18,344 nt of DNA from a bacterium (GTDB taxonomy: Bacteria; Pseudomonadota; Alphaproteobacteria; Rhizobiales; Xanthobacteraceae), in the NCBI GenBank assembly GCA_029946075.1, contig JAQSDT010000637.1, positions 1,501-19,844 on the forward strand, given 5' to 3'. The notes under the pieces are model-generated. The model saw only the letters and a list, made by a program, of their open reading frames with translations, ran no database searches and was not told where the DNA came from. Made by a program: the position numbers and the translations under genes. Of the stretch, positions 6,656 to 12,923 are shown in pieces (position 1 is the first letter of the stretch; every line of letters begins with the position of its first letter).

Positions 6656-6751
6656 GTCAAAAAATGCCCATTTAATGTCGTTTTAGACACTAGCCCGTCA
6701 GCGGCGAAATCGCAATCATCCTGCCAATGGAAACGAAACGTCGATGGAAAA
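6656..6751. promoter_or_regulatory. Divergent regulatory region between the GlxA-type regulator and the HD/FMO operon
   Basis: These 96 nt are AT-richer than the surroundings and must contain both promoters. A short inverted repeat, TGTC-GTTTTA-GACA, lies about 25 nt upstream of the regulator start. It is a weak candidate operator, and no clear -35/-10 pair could be assigned. Confidence 0.4.
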
Positions 6752-7447
6752 ATGAAACAGCAAATTCACTCCCCGAATTGTACATGCGCTCGCCGTGGGC
6801 TTCTTTCCACGTTCGGCCCCGCGGCTCTTTCAGCGCCAGGCGCTCCGGTGGGGCAGGATGTATGGGCATCGCCGCTCCCTGATACGCCGGCGGCGGCCGC
6901 CGCCGAGCATTATTTGTACGCCATTTCTTCGCCGGTCATGGTCCGGCATTGCAAGCGTTGCTACCTGTTCGGAAAGGCGCTTGCGGAAAAAGCGGGAGCG
7001 AAGCCCGATCTGGAGGCGCTCTATGTGGGGTGCCTGCTTCACGATTTGGGCCTGGAGCCGATTTTCGAGGGGCCGGATGATTTTGAAACGATCGGAGCGC
7101 GCGAGGCGGGTCGGTTTCTGAGTGCAAAAGGTTACGATCAACTCGCGCAGCAGGTTTCCGCGGCCATCGAACTCCACACGGCGGTCGAGACGGCGAACGA
7201 TCCGCGGCCGGAAGTCGCTTTCCTGCACATGGGGGCGATGGTGGACGTGACGGGCATGCGTATCGATCAGATCGAGCCGAAGCTCATTCAGCAGATCGTC
7301 GCGGAATATCCGCGCGACGGAACCAAGGCGTTGATCGGCGGCATGCTCAAACACCAGATCGACACCAAGCCGCTATCGCGAATTGGCAGGATCGCAACGC
7401 AAGTCGATGTTGTGAAATTCGTCGACGCCGCGCCGTTTCCAGGCTGA
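6752..7447 (+). CDS. HD-domain hydrolase, cyanamide-hydratase-like, with possible Tat signal
   Basis: This encodes 231 residues. The metal-binding pattern of HD hydrolases is present as H66 (VRHCKRCY), H97-D98 (LLHDLGL), H142 (ELHT) and D165 (MVDVTG). Spacing and local sequences (DLEALYVGCLLHDLGLEP, AIELHTA, FLHMGAMVDVTG) resemble the cyanamide hydratase-like branch (TIGR03401 style), which adds water to nitrile-like carbon-nitrogen bonds; the real substrate is unknown. The N-terminus is odd: a Cys-rich start (HSPNCTCARRGLL) with twin arginine at 14-15 is followed by an uncharged stretch ending SAPGAPVG, so export by Tat is possible but uncertain. The next gene is an FAD monooxygenase 20 nt downstream, suggesting a joint pathway. 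The start ATG at 6752 has only a weak GGA before it. Confidence 0.82.
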   Translation: MKQQIHSPNCTCARRGLLSTFGPAALSAPGAPVGQDVWASPLPDTPAAAAAEHYLYAISSPVMVRHCKRCYLFGKALAEKAGAKPDLEALYVGCLLHDLGLEPIFEGPDDFETIGAREAGRFLSAKGYDQLAQQVSAAIELHTAVETANDPRPEVAFLHMGAMVDVTGMRIDQIEPKLIQQIVAEYPRDGTKALIGGMLKHQIDTKPLSRIGRIATQVDVVKFVDAAPFPG

Positions 7448-7467
7448 CCGGCGCACAGGAAATGGTC

Positions 7468-8778
7468 ATGTCGAATGAAGACCGGCGCGTCTGCGTCGTC
7501 GGTGCGGGGCCGGCTGGCATAGCGGCGGCCCGCGCGCTCAAGGCCGCCGGGCTCGGGTTTGACGTGTTCGAGAAGAACCCCGGCGTCGGCGGCATCTGGA
7601 ATCCGGATCACGCGGGATCGCCGATGTATGACAGCGCCCACTTCATTTCGTCGAAGGGAATGTCGACGTCGACGTTTCGCGGGCATCCGTTTCCGGGCAG
7701 TGCCGCTGTCTACCCGAGCCACGCCGAAGTGCTCGCCTATCTCGAAGGGGTTGTCGCCGGGGAGGGGCTGCTTCCCTCGATCCATCTCTCGATGCCCGTC
7801 GAGCGAGCCGAGCGGGTGGGCGACGGATGGAACGTCAGGGCGGGCGGTATGACGCGGAACTATGCTGCGCTGATCTGCGCGTCGGGTTCGCTCTGGGATC
7901 CCGTCATGCCGGATATTGAAGGCCGCGATTGTTTTGGCGGGATGATCCGTCACAGCGTTTCGTACCGGTCCGCGGATGAAATTCGCGGCAAGCGCGTTGT
8001 CGTTGTGGGGGCAGGCAATTCGGCGGTAGATATCGCCTGTGACGCGGCACGAAGTGCGGTTTCCGTATCGCTGTCGTTACGTCGCGGGTACTGGTTTGTG
8101 CCCAAATTCATCGGCGGCCGGCCGACGGATACCGTGTTTCGCGACCAGCAAGGTCTGGCCGATTGGGTCCAGCCCCCCAACATCGAGGCGCTGCTTGAAC
8201 TGCTGGTGGGAAGACCCGAATCCTTCGGGCTTCCCAGGCCGGACCACGCGCCCTTCTCATCGCACCCGATCATGAACACCGAGGTGCTGCATCATCTCGG
8301 TCACGGCAGGATCAAGGCGCGGACGTCGATCGAGCGTGTCGAACCCGGGGTCGTCGTCTACGATGACGGTCATCGCGAACCGGCCGACGAGATCATCCTC
8401 GCCACCGGCTATCGGGCGAGCGTCCCCTATCTGGCGGACGACGTCCTGGATTTCGAAGGGGGCAATCGTCCGCGCTTCTGGATGCGGCTCTTTCATCCGA
8501 CCCACCGCAATCTCTATGGTCTCGGTTTCATCGAAACTAACTCCTCGGTGTACGGGCTGTTCGAGTCGGGGGCGGAGTTGATCGCCGCACACATCCGCGC
8601 CGGACTTGACGGCAACCCGGCGCGAGATGCGTTCGATGCCGAAATCGAATCCGGTCGTGAGCCGGACCTCACCGGCGGGAGGGCCCTGATCGGCTCGATG
8701 CGTCACGTGGGGTATGTGGACAGCCGCATTTATCAACGCGAATTGTCGGTGCTGCTGAACTCTCATTTTACGGCCTGA
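7468..8778 (+). CDS. Flavin-containing monooxygenase-like NAD(P)/FAD protein
   Basis: This encodes 436 residues of class B flavoprotein monooxygenase type, enzymes that oxygenate soft nucleophiles (N or S) or ketones using FAD and NADPH. The FAD motif is GAGPAG (12-17), with an acidic residue E35 after the second strand and GVGGIW (39-44). The FMO fingerprint FxGxxxHSxxY is FGGMIRHSVSY (156-166). The NADPH Rossmann motif is GAGNSAVD (181-188), and ATGY follows in the C-terminal half. All cofactor motifs are intact. ATG at 7468 is preferred because AGGA lies 7 nt upstream; ATG at 7462 is in frame but too close to it. It follows the HD hydrolase in the same operon. The substrate cannot be read from sequence. 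Confidence 0.9.
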   Translation: MSNEDRRVCVVGAGPAGIAAARALKAAGLGFDVFEKNPGVGGIWNPDHAGSPMYDSAHFISSKGMSTSTFRGHPFPGSAAVYPSHAEVLAYLEGVVAGEGLLPSIHLSMPVERAERVGDGWNVRAGGMTRNYAALICASGSLWDPVMPDIEGRDCFGGMIRHSVSYRSADEIRGKRVVVVGAGNSAVDIACDAARSAVSVSLSLRRGYWFVPKFIGGRPTDTVFRDQQGLADWVQPPNIEALLELLVGRPESFGLPRPDHAPFSSHPIMNTEVLHHLGHGRIKARTSIERVEPGVVVYDDGHREPADEIILATGYRASVPYLADDVLDFEGGNRPRFWMRLFHPTHRNLYGLGFIETNSSVYGLFESGAELIAAHIRAGLDGNPARDAFDAEIESGREPDLTGGRALIGSMRHVGYVDSRIYQRELSVLLNSHFTA

Positions 8779-8803
8779 CGCCGGACGGTACTCGAGTGGC
8801 GGG

Positions 8804-8905
8804 CCGCGTTTCGAAGCCAGTGCCGCCATCATGCGGGCGATCAATGCCGGGTTTTCGGTCGAGGGCAGGCTGCCTGCTCGAACGAAGAAGGCCCGCAAGC
8901 CGAAA
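8804..8905 (+). repeat. Direct repeat, right copy (antitoxin 3' end)
   Basis: This is the partner of 5611-5712, ungapped, with 11 differences over 102 bases. It begins 26 nt after the FMO stop codon. Several differences are silent or conservative, so the two copies diverged as coding sequences rather than arising as a recent target duplication. Confidence 0.9.
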
Positions 8906-8947
8906 TCGCCATGGGGTGAGCGGAGCGGGATGGCCCTGGACGAGTGA
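8804..8947 (+). pseudogene. C-terminal remnant of a second RelE/HigB-type antitoxin gene
   Basis: In the frame matching the intact antitoxin it reads RFEASAAIMRAINAGFSVEG, followed by RLPARTKKARKPKSPWG, and stays open to a TGA at 8945-8947. The intact protein reads RFETIATIMRAMNVGFSVES in the same place. The N-terminal two thirds, including the helix-turn-helix, and the partner toxin gene are absent; the FMO gene occupies the place where they should be. It cannot work as an antitoxin. Confidence 0.82.
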
Positions 8948-8957
8948 CGCGTGCCGC

Positions 8958-9314
8958 TCACGCCGCCGCGTAAGCTGCAATCTTCTTGATCTGCGGCGCG
9001 AGCAGGTCTTCGGCTGTTTCGAGATCGAAGCGCGCCTGAATATTCATCCAGAACGCACCGCCGGTCTTGAAGAATTTGCCAAGCCGCAGCGCGGTGTCGG
9101 CCGTCACGGGCTTTTCCTCGCGCGCGATGCGCTCGATCCGGGTGCGCGGCACGTTCAGCGCAGCCGCGACCGCGTAAGGCGTCAGCTTGAGCGGAACGAG
9201 AAATTCCTCTCGCAGGATTTCGCCGGGATGAACCGGCGGAAGTTTCCTTGCCAGAAGTTTCCTTGCCAGAAGTTTCCTTGCCAGAAGTTTCCTTGCCAGA
9301 AGTTTCCTTGCCAT
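8958..9314 (-). CDS. higA: HigA-family antitoxin with expanded N-terminal ARKLL repeats, no toxin partner
   Basis: This encodes 118 residues. The family block starts at PPVHPGEILREEFLVPL (26-42) and includes an XRE helix-turn-helix (TPYAVAAALNVPRTRIERI, 45-63) and GKFFKTGGAFWMNIQARFDL, the standard HigA/VapI layout (TIGR02607). Unusually, the first 25 residues are a tandem ARKLL repeat (four full units plus ARKL), encoded by perfect 15-bp repeats. Relatives normally start only a few residues before PPVHPGE. HigA normally follows its toxin gene higB, but here the gene directly upstream is vapC, 16 nt away, and no RelE-like ORF is near. It is therefore an orphan antitoxin in a vapBC operon. Its coding sequence looks intact. 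Confidence 0.88.
   Translation of the reverse strand: MARKLLARKLLARKLLARKLLARKLPPVHPGEILREEFLVPLKLTPYAVAAALNVPRTRIERIAREEKPVTADTALRLGKFFKTGGAFWMNIQARFDLETAEDLLAPQIKKIAAYAAA
9241..9313. repeat. 15-bp tandem repeat, 4.9 perfect copies, in the higA start
   Basis: The unit AGTTTCCTTGCCAGA on the plus strand starts at 9241, 9256, 9271, 9286 and 9301, the last copy being 13 of 15 bases. There are no mismatches. The unit length is a multiple of three, so gain or loss of copies keeps the reading frame; each unit adds five residues (ARKLL). Confidence 0.98.
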
Positions 9315-9330
9315 GTGCGAACTCCTGCGG

Positions 9331-9729
9331 TCAAACCCAGTTCTCAGCCCTGATCCCCGGCATGCGTACGAACTCGCGCATGTTGTTGGTGACAATGATC
9401 AACCCTTCGCTGCGAGCATGACCGCCGATCTGCATGTCGTGCGGGCCACAGGGCGCTCCCGCGCGTTCCAGTTCCGCTCGAACCTGGCCGTAATGTGCAG
9501 CCGCCTTGGCCTCGAACGGCAGCACGTCGAGACGCGCCGTGAAATGCTCGATGGCCGTCAGGTTCTCGATCCGGCGCGCTGACTTCTCGGCACCAAAGTG
9601 CAACTCGCCGAGCGTGATGCTGGAGATGCAGAGTTGTTCGGCCAGTGAATTGAATTTCTCGCGCAACTCCGCCGGATAATTCTTCATCACATAGATGCAG
9701 ATATTGGTGTCGAGCATGTAGGTCAGCAT
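9331..9729 (-). CDS. vapC: VapC-family PIN-domain toxin ribonuclease
   Basis: This encodes 132 residues, the normal VapC size. PIN-domain acidic residues are visible: D7 (YMLDTNICIY), E42 (TLGELHFG) and D98 (GPHDMQIGGHA). The final TNNMREFVRMPGIRAENW is the usual C-terminal block. VapC toxins cleave tRNA or rRNA using Mg2+. The helix after D98 reads IGGHA where IAAHA is common, a mild oddity in the core. The start codon overlaps the vapB stop by one base (TGATG), so the two are translationally coupled. The toxin is probably functional. Confidence 0.93.
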   Translation of the reverse strand: MLTYMLDTNICIYVMKNYPAELREKFNSLAEQLCISSITLGELHFGAEKSARRIENLTAIEHFTARLDVLPFEAKAAAHYGQVRAELERAGAPCGPHDMQIGGHARSEGLIIVTNNMREFVRMPGIRAENWV

Positions 9730-9962
9730 CAGAGCGGCTCGCGCTCCTCGGCCGGCGGCTGCTCGCGTCCGGCCATGAAATCCTCGCTTGCGCGCGGACC
9801 GGTATTAAACAGATCGTCCCACCGCTTGCCTTGCGGCACGATCACACGGCTGCGGCCGATCTTCAAAATATCGACCTGATGCACGTCCTCCGGAAAGGCG
9901 ACGGCCTTGGGCAGTCGCACGGCCTGGCTGCGATTGCTGGTAAACACCGTTGAACTCGTCAT
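9729..9962 (-). CDS. vapB: VapB-family AbrB-type antitoxin
   Basis: This encodes 77 residues. The N-terminal swapped-hairpin DNA-binding region contains the diagnostic SNRSQAVRLPKAVAF (9-23), followed by VDILKIGRSRVIVPQG. The C-terminus (KRWDDLF to REPL), rich in acidic and proline residues, is the part that normally wraps the toxin. The start ATG at 9962 follows GGGAAG at a suitable distance. The gene lies just downstream of a perfect 11-bp inverted repeat, the expected VapBC operator, so autoregulation is likely. It is first in the operon vapB-vapC-higA. Confidence 0.93.
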   Translation of the reverse strand: MTSSTVFTSNRSQAVRLPKAVAFPEDVHQVDILKIGRSRVIVPQGKRWDDLFNTGPRASEDFMAGREQPPAEEREPL

Positions 9963-9975
9963 GATGATCTTCCCG

Positions 9976-10024
9976 TATGTATATCCATCTGGGATATACA
10001 TATAGGAAATGCCCGATTTTGCAA
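9976..10024 (-). promoter_or_regulatory. vapBC promoter with perfect 11-bp inverted-repeat operator
   Basis: Arms TATGTATATCC (9976-9986) and GGATATACATA (9992-10002) are perfect inverted repeats around the spacer ATCTG. On the minus strand TTGCAA (10024-10019) could be the -35 box, and TATGTA (10002-9997), 16 nt on, the -10 box. The -10 would lie inside one operator arm, a simple way for VapB/VapC to block RNA polymerase. Confidence 0.75.
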
Positions 10025-10096
10025 GGGTGGTCGCTTTAACCGCCAGTCGAGCGGTTGGAGAAGGTGGGGAAAGCCAGGCCCGACGTCCTTCTTCCG

Positions 10097-10179
10097 TCAT
10101 CTTTTCTCGATCAGGGCCCAGCGCTCAACCCTGATCCCCGGCATGCGCACAATCTTGCAGGTGTTGTCCGCGAAACAAA
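10097..10179 (-). pseudogene. C-terminal remnant of a second vapC gene
   Basis: On the minus strand the codons read DNTCKIVRMPGIRVERWALI and end EKR-stop (TGA at 10099-10097). This matches the VapC C-terminal block of the neighbouring gene (TNNMREFVRMPGIRAENW). Nothing of the PIN catalytic core remains; upstream the homology is replaced by the HGG-type gene of module copy B. The DNA around the common VRMPGIR codons is also nearly identical to that at 9350-9370. Confidence 0.75.
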
Positions 10180-10446
10180 TCACTCCATCTCATCCAGCAC
10201 CCTCAGCGCCTCCCTCAGCAACGCCTGCATCCGCTTCTGTTCCGCAATCGCCTCCCGTGTAAACATCCCGTGCTTCCGCGCATTCCGGTTTTCCCCAGGC
10301 GCGCCGGATCCGTTTGCTCCGCCGTGCATGCGGCAGCGCATCTGGCCGTTGACCGCCGGCGCGCGGCATGCGTGGCCGGATCGGGTTTTGGCGCCGCACC
10401 GCGGGCTCGCCAGCATCGGGCCGGTGATGCGGAGGTGATCGGTCAT
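10180..10446 (-). CDS. HGGxSTG-like small protein, copy B
   Basis: This encodes 88 residues. Cys17, Cys27, Cys38 and His41 lie in CGAKTRSGHAC and CRMHGG, and may form a small zinc-binding site. NGSGAPGENRNARKHGMFT is the conserved HGG-type continuation, and the end is an amphipathic, charged helix. It lies 32 nt downstream of the 206-residue partner gene on the same strand, so both are probably in one transcript. Recurrent pairing of these two proteins in rhizobial genomes is something I recall but could not check. No biochemical function is known to me. The duplicate at 3967-4227 differs by a few residues. Confidence 0.75.
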   Translation of the reverse strand: MTDHLRITGPMLASPRCGAKTRSGHACRAPAVNGQMRCRMHGGANGSGAPGENRNARKHGMFTREAIAEQKRMQALLREALRVLDEME

Positions 10447-10595
10447 CCCTGGGCCTCCCGATTGTCATCATCGCGCGTTCACTGGCAGTCAGGAGTCTTT
10501 GCCGCGCTCTTCGCCCCGGACGCTGCGCCCTTGTCCGAAACGATCACGTTCGCATGCTGCGTGACGTTGCCGACGATGGCGTTGCCGCCGTCGCC
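10180..10595. repeat. Diverged duplication, copy B (part of the intact module)
   Basis: This is the counterpart of 3967-4376, in the same orientation about 6.2 kb away. In this copy the homology continues into an intact upstream gene, so it is the more ancestral arrangement. Confidence 0.85.
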
Positions 10596-11099
10596 GACGG
10601 ACACGTTCTGCACGGTAATCGCAGGCTCGCCGCGGCTGCGGTAACGGTTGAGCGCATCGATCTGGGCGGGAAACGTGCGAGTGAGCCGGCCCAAAGCGCG
10701 CACGGCGCTGTCGTGCCGGGCGGAATCTTCGGCCGCCGCGACCTTGTGGGCGCATCGCATCGCCATCGCGTGAACCGAGACCATCTGCGCCACCAGCATG
10801 GCCTCGATGGAATCCCTCGGCTTGATGTCCTTCACCATCGAAATCATGAAAGCGAGATTGACCTCGTCAGGATTGCCATCGGACACGCTGGCCCGGGCCA
10901 GTTGCCGGAGGATGCCGTCCATCGCTTCGCGGTCGGCGGCCCCCAGCGCGTCGGCCACGAGCCGCTCGCCGAGTTCCGGATCCGGATGGTCGATAAAGAA
11001 TTTGCTCGCCGCAAACCTGATCCGCGGGGTTGCGGTGGCCGCGGCCGGATCGGTTACGGCTGCTGTCGTTGGCATCGTGATGTCGGGTGCAGTGTCCAT
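10479..11099 (-). CDS. Module protein of unknown function with GGNAIVGNV C-terminal motif
   Basis: This encodes 206 residues from ATG at 11099, which has GGAG nine bases upstream. Residues 1-25 are an Ala/Thr/Pro-rich tail. Residues 35-155 appear helical and include DSIEAMLVAQMVSVHAMAMR (96-115) and LGRLTRTFPAQIDALNRYRS (136-155). The C-terminal part ITVQNVSVGDGGNAIVGNVT (161-180) looks like a beta-rich repeat-type tail. I recall similar LNRYRxxGE plus GGxAIVG endings in many unannotated rhizobial proteins located beside HGG-type genes, but know no function. There is no signal peptide or TM segment. The open frame extends upstream to 11306 without a plausible start. Confidence 0.75.
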   Translation of the reverse strand: MDTAPDITMPTTAAVTDPAAATATPRIRFAASKFFIDHPDPELGERLVADALGAADREAMDGILRQLARASVSDGNPDEVNLAFMISMVKDIKPRDSIEAMLVAQMVSVHAMAMRCAHKVAAAEDSARHDSAVRALGRLTRTFPAQIDALNRYRSRGEPAITVQNVSVGDGGNAIVGNVTQHANVIVSDKGAASGAKSAAKTPDCQ

Positions 11100-11432
11100 C
11101 TCGGGATTCTCCGGGTACGCGCGATCGTGCCGCGCGCGGTTCGGCCACGCGCGGGCGATCGTTCGCCGCGGCGGCGCTGTGCAGTTCTGGTGGTGGATGA
11201 GGATGCGAGCCGCAATCGGTCCGGCGCGCCCGCACGTGCGGGGCGACGGGTGTCCTGAGGATTGCGGGATTTTGCAATAATGCCGCTGATTTGCCCGACG
11301 TGTCAAAGCGTTTTCGCTGGGGCCGTCCGAAGCGGTGCCGCGCCAAAAAAGCTACTTTGCATGGGGTTGTTTTCGATATTTTTATCGCGACACTGCAGCG
11401 TCGGTCTGAAGGGACGTGTGGAGAGCAAAAAT
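11100..11432. other. Intergenic region of about 330 nt with a candidate dispersed element
   Basis: This separates the divergent module gene and the amidohydrolase gene. The half next to the module gene is very GC-rich. The half from about 11279 to 11390 has a different texture: CTGATTTGCCCGACGTGTCA, then a T-rich stretch with GCATGGGGTTGTTTTCGATA. The latter includes a small hairpin CGATA-TTTT-TATCG (11374-11387). I recall such blocks between genes in many Bradyrhizobium relatives, but cannot verify it here. The amidohydrolase promoter should lie here; TTGCAT (11357-11362) is a possible -35 box. Confidence 0.45.
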
Positions 11433-12923
11433 ATGAGCAGCTTGGTAATCGCGGGCGGCCGGGTGGTGGACCCCGCGAGCGGGATGGATGCCGTGGGCGA
11501 TGTGGCCGTGGTGGACGGGAAGATCGCCGCGGTTGGCACCGGGCTCGGCAGCGCCGAGCGGGTGATCGATGCGGCGGGGCTCGTCGTCGCACCCGGCTTC
11601 ATCGATCTGCACGCGCACGGCCAGTCGCTGCCGGCCGATCGCATGCAGGCTTTCGACGGCGTGACGACGACGCTTGATCTCGAGGCGGGCGTGCTGCCGG
11701 TCGCGTCCTGGTACAACAAGCAGGCCGCGAGGGGCCGCGCGCTGAACTACGGCGCCGCTGCCAACTGGGCCTTCGCGCGGATCGGCGCGATGACGGGTTC
11801 GAATTCGGAGAGCTCGCTGGAAGCGTTCGGCAATGCGATGCGCGACAAGCGCTGGATGGACAATGTCGCCAGCGACGGCGAAGTCGCCGGGATTCTCGAT
11901 CGCCTCGCCATCGGTCTGAACGAGGGCGGGATCGGCATTGGCATTCTCAATGCGTATGCGCCCGGCGCCGGTGTGCAGGAACTCACCGCCGTGTGTCAGC
12001 TGGCGGCGTCGCAGGATGTCGCAACCTTCACCCACGTCGCCTACATGTCGCGCATCGATCCCGAAAGCGCGGCGGAAGCCTATATCCGCCTGATCGGCTA
12101 TGCTGGCGCCACCGGCGCGCATATGCACATCTGCCACTTCAATTCGTCGAGCAAGACCGATATCGAGCGCTGCGCCGCGCTGGTCGCGAAGGCGCAGGCG
12201 CAGGGCCTGCCCATCACGGTGGAGGCGTATCCGTATGGCACCGGCTCGACGGTGCTCGCCGCCGCCTTCTTCAGCGATCCCGAATTCGAGGCGCGCAACG
12301 GCCTCGGCTACGACAGCGTGCAGCGCGTGACCGACGGCAAGCGGTTTCGCGACCGGGAGGAACTGCTGGCGGCGCAGAAGGAGGAGCCGTCCACGCTGGT
12401 GCTGTGGCACGTCCTCGACATCGAGAACAATCCGCACCATCGCGATCTTCTCGACATGTCCGTGCTCTATCCGGGCGGCGCGATCGCATCCGATGCGATG
12501 CCGTGGACGCTGTCGACCGGAAAACCCTACACCGGCGATGCCTGGCCGCTGCCCGACGATGCCACCTCGCATCCGCGCTCCGCAGGCTGTTTCACCCGCT
12601 TCATCCGCGAATGGGTGCGCGAGCGGCGAAAACTGTCGCTGCTCGAAGGCGTCCGCAAATGTGCGCTGATCCCGGCCGAAATTCTCTCCCGCAGCACGCC
12701 GGCGATGCGCGCCAAGGGAAGACTGCAGGCCGGCGCGGATGCCGACATCGTCGTGTTCGACTACGACACGCTGAGCGATCGCGCGACGTTCTCGGCGATG
12801 AATCGCCCGTCCGAAGGCGTCCGGCATCTGATCGTCAGCGGTCATCCGCTGATTTCGGACGGCGTGCTCGATGAGGCGGCGCGGCCTGGCCGTCCGGTGC
12901 GCCGGCCGTTTGTCGAGGCGTGA
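11433..12923 (+). CDS. D-aminoacylase/D-glutamate deacylase-type amidohydrolase
   Basis: This encodes 496 residues, the normal length for N-acyl-D-amino-acid deacylases (Amidohydro_3 type), which remove acyl groups from D-amino acids or handle related cyclic amides. An N-terminal beta part (LVIAGGRVVDPASG) leads into the barrel. The metal motif is GFIDLHAHGQS (55-65, with HxH at 60-62). Other likely ligands are FTHVAYMS, HMHICHFNS and the late ASDAMPW Asp. KGRLQAGADADIVVFDYDTL near the end is typical of the superfamily. The HAHGQS form resembles proteins annotated as D-glutamate deacylase, but the substrate is not proven. ATG at 11433 has GGAG nine bases upstream. The last codons overlap the GTG start of a COG0523 GTPase (GTGA), suggesting metal supply. 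Confidence 0.85.
   Translation: MSSLVIAGGRVVDPASGMDAVGDVAVVDGKIAAVGTGLGSAERVIDAAGLVVAPGFIDLHAHGQSLPADRMQAFDGVTTTLDLEAGVLPVASWYNKQAARGRALNYGAAANWAFARIGAMTGSNSESSLEAFGNAMRDKRWMDNVASDGEVAGILDRLAIGLNEGGIGIGILNAYAPGAGVQELTAVCQLAASQDVATFTHVAYMSRIDPESAAEAYIRLIGYAGATGAHMHICHFNSSSKTDIERCAALVAKAQAQGLPITVEAYPYGTGSTVLAAAFFSDPEFEARNGLGYDSVQRVTDGKRFRDREELLAAQKEEPSTLVLWHVLDIENNPHHRDLLDMSVLYPGGAIASDAMPWTLSTGKPYTGDAWPLPDDATSHPRSAGCFTRFIREWVRERRKLSLLEGVRKCALIPAEILSRSTPAMRAKGRLQAGADADIVVFDYDTLSDRATFSAMNRPSEGVRHLIVSGHPLISDGVLDEAARPGRPVRRPFVEA

Noticed and set aside
5713..8803. Recent transposon insertion with target-site duplication
   Set aside because: The flanking repeats are 102 bp and differ at 11 positions, and no transposase or terminal inverted repeats are seen; paralogous antitoxin genes explain them better.
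9241..9313. CRISPR array
   Set aside because: The units are directly adjacent 15-mers without spacers, inside a reading frame.
11262..11432. N-terminal extension of the amidohydrolase reading MPLICPTCQSVF, like a zinc ribbon
   Set aside because: The sequence lies in the candidate intergenic repeat, and the true start at 11433 has a ribosome-binding site and the family's normal N-terminus.
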